The notes under the pieces: model-generated
The model's input: the letters and a program-made list of their open reading frames with translations, nothing else
Database searches by the model: none
Told to the model about the DNA's origin: nothing
Position numbers and translations under genes: made by a program
DNA from: Phlebopus portentosus
Lineage: Eukaryota; Basidiomycota; Agaricomycetes; Boletales; Boletinellaceae
Assembly (NCBI GenBank): GCA_037892935.1
Contig: JAYXKI010000011.1
Span: 1,488,001 to 1,552,000, forward strand
Length of the DNA: 64,000 nt
Direction: 5' to 3'
Shown: in pieces, positions 9,954 through 21,561 of the stretch
How positions within the stretch are numbered: position 1 is the first letter of the stretch
How the letters are laid out: every line of letters begins with the position of its first letter

Positions 9954-10163
9954 GTAGCAAAGTACATACTCAACAAAACCCAGACATTTTTATATGTACT
10001 GGAGCGCATTTTTAAGCAGGTTTATTACATAGTTATATCAGATTTTTATGTGCTGTATTGACTGAGATATTCGCTATTTTGTTTTTTTTTACTCATCCAG
10101 GATGCACTTTGCGTCAAAAATACACGGGATTTTCCAAATTGCCAACAATTTTGCAATTAGCTG
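9954..10163. other. Unique spacer at the centre of the palindrome
   Basis: About 210 bp, AT-rich, with a T-run near 10080, between the two arms. No ORF and no similarity to other parts of the window. It could be the original sequence separating two head-to-head transposon copies, or the loop left by an inverted duplication. Confidence 0.5.
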
Positions 10164-11049
10164 TAAAAAGATAGCATTATAATGCTAAATCCTTATCTTG
10201 CTCTCCATTCAGTGTAAAAATTGTAGCTTGCCCAACATCATCTGAAAAAATCTGATTCAAGTTTGATAAATCATGCTAGCCCAGTGAGCACCTGTATGCA
10301 ACTCCTTGAGGCTCCCTGACATGATTGTGATAGTGAAACTGGGTAGTTTGTTATCACTCCTGCTTACAGAACTCTCCTCTACTTTATTACATCTGTCATA
10401 ACTCACACATTTGGACACCAAAAAATCTGATTGTTTCTGCTAAAAAGACAGCAGCATAGGCACTTTCAGCTAAAATAGTAGCTGAGCTGAGTTAGACTTG
10501 GGTGTGGCTACATTATATGTACTATCTACCAATCAGACTTAAAACTACCTCAGTGACCATCCTCTGCTAAAATATCACCTAAAATTATATCTAGGTGAGG
10601 GCAAACAAGGTCAGCTCAGCTATGATGCACTCCTGCTACAACCAAACTGAGTATGCCCGCCAGGGCTGCAGAAACATCTCTCAGAGAAATATGAGTGTAC
10701 GCACATGACAGTAGTCTTTTGTATACAGCATCTCTTGCACAGCAGCTCTCGTCACTTGTCCATAGTTCCCTCCTCATTATCACCAATCTCTTATCACCTA
10801 CAGGTATGAGAGAACCCCTAGTTGTTGAGGATGGACCATCACGAGAGATGAGGCACTACAGCAAAGAGATAGGAGGCAGTGACACATGTAAGGATAAAGG
10901 GTTAACTCACATGTCAAGTTGCCACTTGATCTCGAGCTATCACTATCTTCACAGCCATCATCTCTACAGCTTATGTTGAGCATTCATTTATACAACCCTG
11001 GCAATGTGGCAGATGGCTGTTTAATGATTTACGGGAATGCATCATCACT

Positions 11050-12028
11050 ATGAACAAGAAACTCAGTACCTCTCAGATCACAGCCTTAATTGACATACTC
11101 AAGAAAATAGTTTTTTAGATAATATGAGAGTTTAAGTGCAACAGGACTGCTACTGAGCATGAATTTGATTTTCATGGAAGGCCTTGAGTGCTTGATTATA
11201 TCTACACTGAGATATGCACATATTGAAACCTGTCCTAGTAGCTGTTGGTTCACACCATGTAGTTTCTTTTTGGGTCACTAAGCAATCTCAATAACTATTA
11301 CATTGATGAGTTGAGGCTACTGCTCTAGAAAAGATGGGAGAAGGAGGTCTTGGATGTGACTATATGCAGGTTCTTGCTGCATGCTGATTTTACACTTAAG
11401 AAGGTGGCTGTCTCTGTTGCTTTGCTTTCCCATGCAGTCCACATGAACTAAAATCATTGTTATCTAGTTATCAAAAAGGGCTCTCAAGCAGAATGAGACT
11501 CTGCATGCACAGTACATCATATGTATCACTTCTCAGTACACAGCGGAATAGCTGGTGTTTGTCAATGAGAGTGCTTGCAATCAGTGGGCTTTTCTTTGTA
11601 ACACTGCTTGGGCCCTTGAGAGTTGCCATACATGTTGCAAGCTTCTGATTCACTCCATTAGCTTTTCTGTCTTGCCAGCTATCAGCCTCAATGGGACAAT
11701 CAACTGCACTATTATACAGGGTGCATTCAATATCAAATTGTTCATAAAATTCATTGCCGGCCTGTTGGACAAAATGCATCCCTTCCCTGGTATCTAATTA
11801 GTCATTGTGATGGATAACTGCCCAATACATAAGGCTCCCAAGATTAGGGAGCTTATTGAATCTCACTCTGTCTCATTAGCAATGCAAGTTGTAGCATGTA
11901 CTAATCTCTTTGCTTAAGGGTGTCAGGCTTGAATTTCTTCCTCCTTACTCACCAGACTATAATCCTATTGAACTTGCATTCTCTGTAATCAAGTCTAGGT
12001 TAAAATAGCAGGGTTCCAGTCCTCAGGA
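11050..12028 (+). pseudogene. Tc1/mariner transposase, right arm, dead copy
   Basis: Mirror copy of the left-arm gene. ATG 11050 (MNKKLS) starts the helix-turn-helix. The first catalytic Asp has become Asn (FVNESA at about 11555; GAT to AAT), the second Asp remains in VIVMDNCPIH (about 11815), and the YSPDYNPIE motif lies near 11945 with stops around it. Many more stops and lost CpGs than the left arm, so this copy has decayed further although it shares its origin. Confidence 0.72.
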
Positions 12029-12771
12029 GCTATATATTACTCTTCTTACTCTGATTCTAATATTTGAATTAAACTCCAAACCTGATACACATCTCTAGCT
12101 AATCTGATCTACTATTGGTTAGTAGCTCTGGTTCTTTAGAGGGTCAACCTAACTAACAAACTGGATTTATAAGAATGACATGAGCAGTTTAAAGAAAGTT
12201 TAAACTTTCACATCGTAGTCATTGATGAATTAACCACTTTACATATAGAACAAGAAGTATCTATCAATACTACTCGAAACAAAAGTAGTAAGATTCTTGA
12301 TATCATTATTATTAACTTAGCATTCTTTCAGTATTTTGACCAGTATATCATAGTGGCCCAAGAAGTACTCAGAGTTGTAACTGAAGTATAATAATTCCTT
12401 TTGGAAACAGGAACCTAATTCTCATGCACCCAATTTATTGTGGCACCCCAGTAACTGACGAAGAGTTTGGGAAGTATATCACCAAGTACAGATATGTAAT
12501 TTATAGGACATTCTAATATAAGAATTGTTTACATCAAGCACTCACATACTTGATCAAAGGAGACTACTGGAGACTAAAAGTAAGATACTAAATTTTATAG
12601 AACTGAAAAGAATACTAACCAGCATTTAGTGGATTATATAACAATTTGCATTTGGCTCTTTTGCATTGCCACCAGAACACTTATTGCCTTCAGATGAAGC
12701 TTGGTTCTAACAGATTCTAGCAGGGACCTTATTGGAAGACTTGCCTGGTATATATATGAGAGGATAAAATA

Positions 12772-13162
12772 GTTACAGAAGGACTTTGAGAAGGGAGTCG
12801 AGGCAATCAACCAGCTCAAGGACACAATCAAGAAATACTGGGGGAGGCAAGAACAAATCATGGCAGTCGAAGGTGCATTTTATGAACAAGTCCTGACAAA
12901 GTTACAGCACTTGGATAAGAAGATCAAAGTATACTATAATGAGGCAGAGGAATGAGACAGGGAGGCAGTGGAACAGATCATTGGTCATTTTAAATCACAA
13001 GCAGACAGATTCAACACTATCAGGACAAGACTACAATGTGCAGAAGAAGTAGACATAGAAGTCACAAGGGCAATAACACAAATTGAAAGTACCCTAGTGC
13101 AATTGTTGGAAGTTGTATTAAAAATGCTGAGGTCAAAAATTAGACAACAAAGAGAACGATGA
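12772..13162 (+). pseudogene. Coiled-coil ORF of element G
   Basis: A continuous frame with one internal TGA (near 12956) encodes a strongly helical protein with charged heptads (for example IGHFKSQADRFNTIRTRL). It occupies the same place relative to gag as ORF2 of element D and is followed by a Ser/acid-rich stretch with stops. I infer a structural pre-Gag role from position only. Confidence 0.45.
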
Positions 13163-13671
13163 ACAGGAGGAGCACCAAGCAGCTATAGTGCAGATAGATA
13201 CCCATGTCCTTCCCATTCCTCAGAATCAGAAAGTAGCTCATCAGGCTATAGATCAACCTCATCAAGCCATCTACTAATTCCAACCCTGTTTAATGATTAT
13301 TCAGGAAATCTCAGTTGACATCTGGATTCTCCACCAGGATCAGACTCAGATGAAGAAAGTATAGTAGGTAGCCCAAGATAAAATATCCTGGTCATAAACA
13401 ATTTAACACGACCACTCAGACTGACGTCCCCTTCAGAGGCTTTAGAAGAACATGGAGAACCTGATCAGGAAAATACTAACCCAGAGACAATAGAGGCAAG
13501 TATTCAACAAGTAAATACATTCAAGTTATTCTCTAACAACTCTGATAGCCTAATCTCCTCCATCTCAGAGTCAGATTAGGAACATTAAAAATAGACGAGT
13601 TTAGTAGTCAGGAACTATTAGAACAGATAGAAGACCTTTTTGAAACCTCTGTAGTAATATAAGTTGTAAAT

Positions 13672-14466
13672 ATGGTGGCAAATCTGAATCCAACAATTGA
13701 AAATATTATTAAGGTGCTAACATTCAAAGGAACAAGTAAAGAAGATGTTGAAGCATTCCTTACACAAATGGACTTGCAATTTGATGCAAATAATATTACA
13801 GGAGATACAGATAAGACAAAAATAGTGTGTCAATGCTTGAAAGGAAATACATCAGTGTAGATAGCACTACATATTCAAAGTCGTGGTATAGGAGGATTAG
13901 TAGGAATAGCAGCAGGCACCTAGACAAATTATGCAGCCTTTAAAGGGTTCCTAAGAGCTCAACATGGAAAACATTATGATGTGACAGAAGATGCGATAAA
14001 GAAAATATATAATATCTGACAAGGAAGAGCATCCATATTAGATTACAATATGGAATTTGATCAGATATCAGCATACCTCCCAACAGACTATAATGTAGTA
14101 GTACAAAAATCACTATATAAATTAGGATTATGAGGTACAATCCTGGCAAGATTAACAGCCCAACTAGAAAGCCAAGCATAGGACCTGGAGACATGGATGA
14201 GGAATGCAAAAGATAGCAAAGCAGGCTTAGCATTTTCAAGAACAATATACAGAGTACATTTGCTACAATATGGAGCAAATGCAAAACTATCATTTATACC
14301 AGACTATACACCAATGGAAGTAGATGTCAGACAAGTCAAGAAGCCACAAGGAAGTCTTAACAAAGGATCCATTAAGTGTTATAACTGTAGTACATTAGGA
14401 CATTTTACTAGAGACTGCAGAAAACAGACAAGTAGACCCTCAGGAAGGAATCAAGGAAGAAACTGA
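13672..14466 (+). pseudogene. Gag of element G with CCHC zinc knuckle
   Basis: Starts MVANLNPTIENIIKVLTFKG. A Ty3/Gypsy-type Gag/capsid region (KEDVEAFLTQMDLQF and following) continues in the same frame through several TAG/TGA stops to a C-terminal knuckle CYNCSTLGHFTRDC, then a basic Arg/Ser tail. At least five in-frame stops, most explicable as Gln, Arg or Trp codons changed by C-to-T/G-to-A. Confidence 0.7.
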
Positions 14467-14732
14467 GGAAGAGCAAAAGGGTCAAGATTTAAGCGCTGAG
14501 AATTAGACATCAATGAAGAAGAAGATATAGAAGACCTCAGTGAGTAGGGCACAGACTAAAATAAAGCTCAAAGCTAACCTGAGGATTTTTAAGAGCCACT
14601 CTCAGAATATCAGTGGATAAGAGTAGAGAAGAAGTGGATCTGGAGGAGAAGAATAGTAAAAATAATACTTCTATTAATCCACAAGTATCATGCTGATGGA
14701 CAACAGTACAACCTAGTTCCAACCAACCAAAA

Positions 14733-14907
14733 TTGAAGATCCATCTTACTCAAGGGGAAAAGAGACACACTCCAATAATTGCATTAATGGATTCAGAATC
14801 AGATATCACTATAATTAGTTTTAATACAGTCAAGCAGTTAGAACTAAAAACAGTACCCAGACAAGAGAATGCAAGCATAGTAAATGCAGATAGATCAACA
14901 ACAGCAG
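14733..14907 (+). pseudogene. Retropepsin N-terminus of element G, cut by the LTR of element III
   Basis: The frame encodes ALMDSESDITIIS, the protease active-site region with Glu in place of the expected Gly (GAA), as in element D-I. Sequence and position match the D protease. The gene ends abruptly at the TGAAACTCC start of LTR-B. Confidence 0.65.
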
Positions 14908-15014
14908 TGAAACTCCTGAGAACTGTCTGATAGCTGAGGAGTGTCACAGTTCTTGGGGGCTGTTTGGTAAGATTAAGACAAGTGGGAAAGAGGAGGGTGA
15001 CTTTGGGAGAATAC

Positions 15015-16557
15015 TGTTACAAAAATTGTAGATACCTAATGCGGTGTAGAATCAGACACTTTACACACCGAATTATGCAGCCTAATCAAGAGCATTTTAA
15101 AAGGCTCCAAAGACAGAATAGTGAAAGTGATTCTCGCCTACTAATGCAGCAAGCACCTGGGGAGGTAGCTGCTGAAGATGTTCCAGAGGAACCTGGTCGA
15201 TGATATTATAAAGACAAATGTGACAAAAAGGAGGACCTGTATGATTTGCAGGAAGAACTATCTAGAATGCACATTGGACATACTCCTCCACCAGAATGAA
15301 GCTACGCACAGATAGAAGATCAAAATATTGCAAGATATGTGGAACTCCTGCAGAAAAGATGATATCAACATAGTGCAACCAGACACTTATTTCATGAAAG
15401 CCTGGTGTGTACAAACTGCTATTTGGCATACCAAAGGAGTTGGGTTCTTTTGGAGTAGCTTCTCAAGAACTTTGTGGAGTGCTTAGTAATAAGGGAGGCA
15501 GCTAATGCCAAGATTCAACATAAGCCCAGACCCTCAGAATGAACAATAGACTAACCATTGCCAAATAGTGGAATGAGTGCATATGACTATGAGGTTTCTA
15601 TATGGCTCAGTGATAGGGATATCTATACATTGAAGGTTTGTGTGAGAGCTTAGATCAATCAGCATCATTACTAGACCTTATATCGAAATACTGCAGTGGA
15701 AGTTGATTGGCCATGATACTACAGGCTGCCATTGGATGTAGAAGATCTTACAGAAGAAGTGATAGATCGGATGCTAGAAGCATGGGAACAATTGGAAGAA
15801 GGAGTTATCACAGTAGATGAATGGCGCAGGACAAATCACCTGGGACAATGGTTCAGGTTAACGTTGGGCACCGGACTATAGTACTCCAACATTAGTATAG
15901 TGGCAAGGCATGGAAGGGTATCTGCCAAGTTTACACAGCCACCAAGATTAACCTCAGAAGATTGGCAGGGATTGCTAATTCCGAACTCTGAAATCACTGT
16001 CAGCCCCATGATGGAAGACTAATGGCAGAAGCTTGGCTGAGGAAACGGAGCACTGGAGAAGCAAGATCTTGGCACATGGAAGAAGTCTCTCATAGGAGGA
16101 TTTGCAGACAGGATTAACATGTGATAGAAATGGTGATCAGAAGAAGAGCAAAAGAAGCTTCGAAGCAATAGAGGTAAATAGAAGCCAGCCTGATATAGAA
16201 GAAAGTAACTGGTGGTACCACCAGTCTCTAGGAGCAGTGGTGACACTGGATGCTAGGACTTGGTAGCAACACAGGTGGTAGATAGTGATGGTGACACTTG
16301 CTGTTTATTTAAGACACCAGCTGAGTGGGGTGTTGTCCCTCAGCAAAATTATTTGTTACTCTTAATCATAACTATACCCCTTTGATTGAACCTCTGCTCT
16401 ACTGCTAGGTTAAGCTTGAGCCTATAGCTCACTTCTTAGTAGTACATCTAACCTTCACTACTCTACTCTCCAATTATACATTGTCAGAAGAAGGAAGTAG
16501 GGACTTGTTCCAGTATGCTTGGACTAGCCATCTTGTCTGAAAACGCTGGTCCTAACA
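15015..16557 (+). mobile_element. Solo LTR-D with 5-bp target duplication AATAC
   Basis: Starts TGTTACAAAAATTG and ends GGTCCTAACA, flanked by AATAC at 15010-15014 and 16558-16562. It sits inside LTR-B, whose sequence resumes after it. This fixes the LTR-D borders exactly and shows that ORF X belongs to the LTR and not to the internal region. Confidence 0.9.
15039..16022 (+). pseudogene. ORF X inside solo LTR-D, decayed
   Basis: Same protein as 6827-7810, from MRCRIRHFTHRIMQPNQ to the TAA at 16022, with multiple in-frame stops (TGA, TAG). Most are explained by CpG or G-to-A changes. Length and spacing are preserved with few indels, so the copy decayed by substitution after insertion. Confidence 0.75.
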
Positions 16558-17828
16558 AATACTAGAGTGGGACTGATGTGTTGATCTGGGTTCTGGAGCA
16601 GTTCCAGAAGGAATAGAGGAGAAATGGGATTGAAGGCTGCTGGATGTATGGAAGGGGGGGATTAGATCAAAGGAGACAGGCGAAGAAGCAAAGTGGGAGA
16701 AGTCGAAGCAAGGGGGATTGGCAGTGGCAGTGCAAAGGTAAACAATGTCCTTACAGATAATCCCTCAATAGATTTGAACCCTGGAGGTGGAAGATGATGA
16801 GACAAAGCTTAGAAAAGAACTTCCTCTAAGTGCTGACAATATGGAGGTGATCCTTATAAGAATCCAATATGATATAATGAGTTATGATGAGTTACAATGG
16901 GTTACAATAGGTTACAAAATGAAATAGAGCAATATGATGCAAAATGAAGCAATATGCAAAGGACTCAAGTGAGACTTTGCATAGGGGTGTAACGAAGAGT
17001 GACAAGGGTCTCGAACTTCAACATGGGTCAAACTAATCACACTGGACTCAGGTACAACTGTAGAGCAGAAGTCTCCAGATGTATAAGACAGAACTATCAT
17101 GTATTTGTAGGAGAATGTAAGTTGAAGTGAGTACAGGAAGAGTCAAAATGATCTCAACTGTAGCTAGGGTAGGATTCTGGTCTGAACTGAACTTTGAACT
17201 GAGCTGTCACAGGCTAAAACTGAGCTTCTACTATGAGTAGCACACCTATTTATAACATTTGTTCGAACCTGAGCCTTCAGAGCATCAGGGAGCATAACAA
17301 AAGGAAATCAAAAGTGATAAATATAAGAGAATATATGGGAAACAAAAGACGAGGTGAGTATATCTGGAAGGTGGCAAGTATAATGACCATAGAGCACAAT
17401 ATAAAATGTGAGCACATATGGAATGACAAGCATAAGGATCATAGGGGGACAAAACAAAATATGAATGTATATGAGACTCAAAGGGGAAAAGCCAGAGCAC
17501 ATCATGTTGGGTTGAAGCTTGGGGGTATCGAGGGCTGATTGCAGATCCTTCAATTTATCTCTCATGCCTGGGTTTTAATAAGATGAGCTAGCTAAGTTAG
17601 CTTTTGTAAGTTTCCGACTGGGTGGCTCAAACGTCCGATTGGCTGCTCTTGGTGGATTCTAAATATTATAAGTTCTCCCCATGCAGTGGTCGAATGTGAG
17701 AGGTTGTAGTAGTTTATTCCACTTTAAATTAAGTCAATCTACACTGGGTTTTGCTATTACAATATGGATTATTGTGAAATACGTGTCACGTGCGTGATCT
17801 CAGACCTAGCATGTCAATGCTTCTTACA

Positions 17829-18650
17829 TCTCCTGGGTTCTTGAAGTTGTGACTATCCACAGTCACACTCTAATCAGGTTAGGCTCAGCATCTCAAGATT
17901 TCTCGATGCATAAAATGCAGTTCACGATGCATTCTGTTTATCTATCTTCTCTTTTCTCCATCATATCCTATCAACAGCAATAACAACAGCAACAACAGCA
18001 GCAGCAGCAGCTTATCTATTGATAGGCTGATTGAACATGAAGAGGGGTGTGAGAGGTGCATGAAGATGGGCCAGGTCTGTCAGGGGTACTCTGGACAGCC
18101 TGTATCTACTGCCACATGAAGGCCAGGTAGTGATGCAAGCTAGCTATATATGGGAGGGCTGTGTGTCACCTACAGAATGAGCAGGTGGAATGTGAGATGC
18201 ACAAAGCTTGTCAGCACGCAATAGCGCAGGTGCTAAGGATGCTAGTCGCATCTGTTCTCAAGGTAAGTGACATTGAGGAGTTGGTCACCGGGATGGATGA
18301 GAGTGCTGTCCATTTCCAAATGGCAGCCTTGGAGAGGCACACGTGCATGTTGTTCTGCACTGCAGATCAACTGTGTGACCTGGCGGAGGAGATGCTGGCT
18401 GAGACCAGTGCACTAGGAAGGGTAGTAAGGGGTGAGAAGGAAGAGTAAGGAGTAAGAGGAGTGAGAAGAGGGGGTAAGGTGCATCAAAATGATGCTTTTC
18501 GTCTAGTGTCCCCTCATGGGACAAATAAAACAAAGAAAAAGAAGAAAAAGAAAAAAAATAATTTGGACTTTTGTATATATATAGTTTTTGTGTGTTTTTG
18601 AATGTTATAAATTTTTGTTTGCAGTTTTGATGTTTTGGGGCGAAGGTAAC
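17829..18650 (+). mobile_element. Internal 3' remnant of element III (antisense-gene side)
   Basis: Follows LTR-B with TCTCCTGGGTTCTTGA (the reverse of the polypurine tract plus flank) and the leader found in element 1 at 28027-28160, then the remnant antisense gene, then the A-rich convergent region (to about 18650). There it breaks off: nothing of pol is left. Compared with element 1, about 1.4 kb is missing inside the antisense gene. Confidence 0.75.
17961..18448 (+). pseudogene. Remnant of antisense zinc-cluster gene, element III
   Basis: Matches the antisense gene of element 1. The start codon has become ATA (17961), the CAG-rich Gln tract follows, and it then joins directly to the zinc-cluster region (GCERCMKMGQVCQGYSG). 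The middle exons are gone. Both break points lie in CAG/AGC repeats, so slippage or repeat-mediated deletion is likely. The fifth and sixth Cys are separated by TAG TGA, and the C-terminal helical tail (SDIEELVTGMDESAVHFQ) is still readable. Not functional. Confidence 0.72.
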
Positions 18651-18652
18651 AT

Positions 18653-18719
18653 TATTAGGTGGATGGTTCAGAGCCTGAGCCAAGGCAGGCCAATATAATA
18701 ACAAATAAGCATAAATGAG
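18653..18719 (-). repeat. 67-bp fragment of LTR-E at a rearrangement junction
   Basis: TATTAGGTGGATGG to GCATAAATGAG matches the first 67 bp (plus orientation) of LTR-E, for example at 60926. It lies exactly between the broken element III and the broken protease end of D-II, which suggests a deletion or recombination through an LTR-E insertion. Confidence 0.65.
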
Positions 18720-19980
18720 TTAGGAGTCCACTCCACTCTAATACTCCATATTACAGGGTTTGATCCTGTACCACTTCCTCTGCTCTTCTGTTGTTGCACC
18801 TGAAGCAGATCAGGAGAGTAATGTTCTGGCTTTCCTCCCTTTGGCAGCACACTAAGCTTCTTCCTTCTAGTTGTGTCTGATCCTTTAGCATCAATTGTCA
18901 TTTGTACTTGTATTTCTTCCTACACACCTGTTTGTACTTTGGTAGTCATAGGCAACATTGCTACTCCAAACTTATCTTGAATTGCTAAGAGTTGGAGTCG
19001 TATTGTATACATACTGCTATACTTATCAGAGAGTTCCTGAGGTTCGGTGCCCTTGTCCATTTCTCTAACCATAGTATGATACACTGCCCTATCTGCTTCT
19101 TTGAGAGTGACAAATTTGTGCCAGTTCTGGTCGTCCTTGGTGATTCAGCATTTTTCTCTAAACTAAAAGAACTTCCATCTTCCTTCTTGCTTAGTAAAGG
19201 AGAGTTTCAGTAGTTTGTGCATTGCTTCTTTGAATATTACAAGCAGTGCAATTGTTGCTGGTTCCCTTTCTTTTCTCTTCTCTAGTAGTACTGTTGCAGG
19301 TTCCTCTTCTTCTTCTTTCTTGGTTTCTTGTCCTGAGTCAATATTGCTATGGTAATAGACTGTAGTTTCCCATTCTTCCTCTTTTTTGTCATCCGCATCC
19401 CATTCTTGCAGAATGTAATCCAGAATTTTTTACCATCTTCTGCGCTTATGGAGTTTTCTTGGGGCTAGAATTAGCTGTATAGAATATAGTTGTACTGTTC
19501 TATTAAAAGCAATTTCCTTCCTACCTTTATGAAGGATTCCTTTGGTCTAGTCGATAGTTGGCTTATACTGTTCAAGCCAATTATTTCCTATAAGAAACTT
19601 GTCTTTGTATGTATCCACCACTGCAATGTCCATTAAACCTCTTGTAATCCCTATATCCACTATTGCTCGGATGTTCTGAGTCCATCCACTATGATTAATT
19701 GATCTATTGGCATTTCGGATAGTATAGTTACCTTCTGCAGGCACTGTTCTTAGTCCTAGGCTCTGTATAACCATGGGACTAATAGTAGTGATTGTAGATC
19801 TGGAGTTAATCATAGTCGAGAGATTAATCTTTTTCTGTCCCTGACTGACATCAATAGGTATAGTAGGATGCTTGGAATTTGGTCTAGCAATAGTCCATCA
19901 GTGCTTTATTTCTTGTGTGTCCTTCGAGCCCTCGCTAGTGTCTAATATTGACTGGTGGCCCTTCAAAAATCCTCCTCCTC
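18720..19980 (-). pseudogene. Retropepsin region of D-II
   Basis: Matches D-I 1297-2539. The active-site motif reads INSRSTITTIS: both the catalytic Asp (now Asn) and the Gly (now Arg, AGA) are changed, so it is dead. Many C-to-T-type stops. The best preserved frame is 19547-19813, through LIGNNWLEQYKPTID. Confidence 0.7.
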
Positions 19981-20129
19981 AGAATCCTCCTCGAGGGCAT
20001 GTGAAGCCTATTCTTTACATCTTGGTAACTTTATTTGTTTGTCCAGTAGATCTTCTATCTCAGAATCACTGCTAGTCCCAACTTCCCAGCATTTTAGGAA
20101 GTGACCAGTCTTGCCAGATCGTCTCTTTT

Positions 20130-20991
20130 GCACCCGTCTCTTGTAGTTAGTTCAGTGTCCACAGCTTCTCTATTGTTCTCGCCCTACATTGTTGCAGTCC
20201 TGTACAAAGTAACCTATTTTGCTGCATGCCCAGCATACCCCAGAATTTTCACCTCAGAAACCTCTAGTAAAGCACCTAGACATGTTGATGTCCATAGGCT
20301 CACTCAGAAACTCAGCTGGATGACAAGCTTCTAAGGGCACTGGTGTGTACAATACCACTTGCCCATCTTTAAACATAGGGGTGTACTTCTTGTTACTGCC
20401 TATTACCTTGGCAGCTATCAGACTGGCCTCTAGATTGCTAGTGTTCTCTTGCCATTAGGTCAGGTCCCAAGTAGGGTAGTCTGTATTCATAAGCAGGGCC
20501 TTTAAGATAGCCTGGTTAAGTCCTCTCTTGTATTCGTAAATCAGTGCTTGATGATCATAATGACTTGGTAATCTCATTCTGATATTGTTAAAGGCCCTGT
20601 TATACTGCTTCACCTGCACCCATTCTTAATAAATTGTCCTAATATTTCACCCGGCTTCTTCTTGAAGTCCAAAAATGCTATTGTGGTTGAGCGCTAATTT
20701 GTTCCATAGGTCATCCTCGTTGTCTCATCTACCTTTCTTGTCAACAACAAGCTCATTATTTACATCTTGCTTGTAGGTGGAGATTAATTGATTCCTGTTC
20801 ACAGCCCATTTGCCATTAACTCAAGTCTGAGCTTGACCTCACAGACATTTCAAAATGATCTTAACCCTCTTTTCTCAGTTGCTCAGATGTTTCTCATTCA
20901 ACTAGCTGATTATTTGGTTCTGAAAGTTTTTAAGTGACTCATAAGAGTTTCTCTTAAACAAGAGATACTTTATGATGTCTTTGTTTGACAT
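20130..20991 (-). pseudogene. Gag of D-II
   Basis: Starts at ATG 20991 (MSNKDI), aligned with D-I gag over its whole length, and contains TGA where D-I has TAG, plus further stops. The CCHC knuckle is partly recognisable near 20230. The 3' end has lost the native stop. Confidence 0.68.
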
Positions 20992-21019
20992 ATTGACCTA
21001 GATGAATTCAACCAATATT

Positions 21020-21561
21020 TTTATGAGTATCACTGAAATTCAGCACATATTAATAATACATGATTTAGTAGCTAAGTTATCCAGTGAGTACCACCTCCAC
21101 TTTTCAACTAGCCACCTTATCCTTCCTGCCTAGTCAGTTTTTAGGTATCTTCCTTCCTCTTGGCAAGCTCCCAGCTCTAAACCAAGGCCTATCTCCTTTC
21201 TTCCTGAGCTTCAAGTCACTCTTTGCTGCTTTCATATTCCTTGCTTTCCTCTTCTATTTCCCAGCCATCGTTTACATTGAAGTACTCCTAGTCCTCACTA
21301 GTTTGTGCCTCTACATTGTGGCCTCACACCCATACTACCATTATCATATTTGTCACTCCTAGCACCAGCTGTCTGACTACCATGTTGGCAGATTCTAGCT
21401 GTGCTGGGCAGCTACTAGGACACAAGATAGGACCATAAATATAGTCAGAGTTAGGTGAGTACTCACTTGCTGTCTAGAGCCTTTCTTCCCTCTCCTCCAG
21501 CTCTCAAGCACTTGGAGTAGGTGATCCTGGTGGCGAGTCGTAGTGCAGGTCTTGAATTCCA
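21020..21561 (-). pseudogene. C-terminal part of ORF2 of D-II
   Basis: Aligned with D-I 3600-4120. The acidic tail region carries stops. Interrupted at 21561 by insertion of E1 after TTCCA; the next part is at 52658-52866. Confidence 0.6.

Larger units (their letters stand above)
8036..12028. repeat. 4 kb inverted repeat (palindrome) with a Tc1/mariner transposase gene in each arm
   Basis: The left arm 8036-9953 is the reverse complement of the right arm 10164-12028, with about 210 bp of unique spacer. Homology stops sharply at TCCTCAGGA on the outer ends and at the GCTATCTTTTTA segment on the inner ends. The right arm carries many C-to-T/G-to-A differences and has fewer CpGs. About 850 bp of each arm (9100-9953 and 10164-11040) lies outside the transposase gene, and I recognise nothing in it beyond the repeat itself. 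Confidence 0.85.
12029..14907 (+). mobile_element. Element G: decayed gag-protease retroelement fragment
   Basis: AT-rich and CpG-poor. On the plus strand it has traces of an ORF around 12190-12400, a coiled-coil ORF, gag with a CCHC knuckle and the start of a retropepsin, the same order as in element D, of which it is a distant relative. It is cut at 14907 by the LTR of element III. Its left end and LTR were not identified; the left neighbour is the palindrome. The first 600 bp hold only short, stop-riddled reading frames. Confidence 0.65.
14908..17828 (-). mobile_element. LTR-B of element III, interrupted by a solo LTR-D
   Basis: 14908-15014 plus 16563-17828 match LTR-B at 26684-28026, starting TGAAACTCCTG and ending GCTTCTTACA in plus orientation. 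Element sense is minus. Almost every CpG of the young LTR-B is TG or CA here, and the phased array near 16880 has lost its CpGs but keeps the 10-bp period. The TATA-like box (near 17250, minus) is retained. As in element 1, this is the 3' LTR relative to pol; the pol side of the element is missing. Confidence 0.82.
18720..21561 (-). mobile_element. Element D-II, 3' portion
   Basis: Collinear with D-I 1297-4120 on the minus strand (protease, gag, end of ORF2) but CpG-poor and with many stops. It breaks at 21561 in the TSD TTCCA of E1 and continues at 52658 and then at 61423. Confidence 0.8.
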
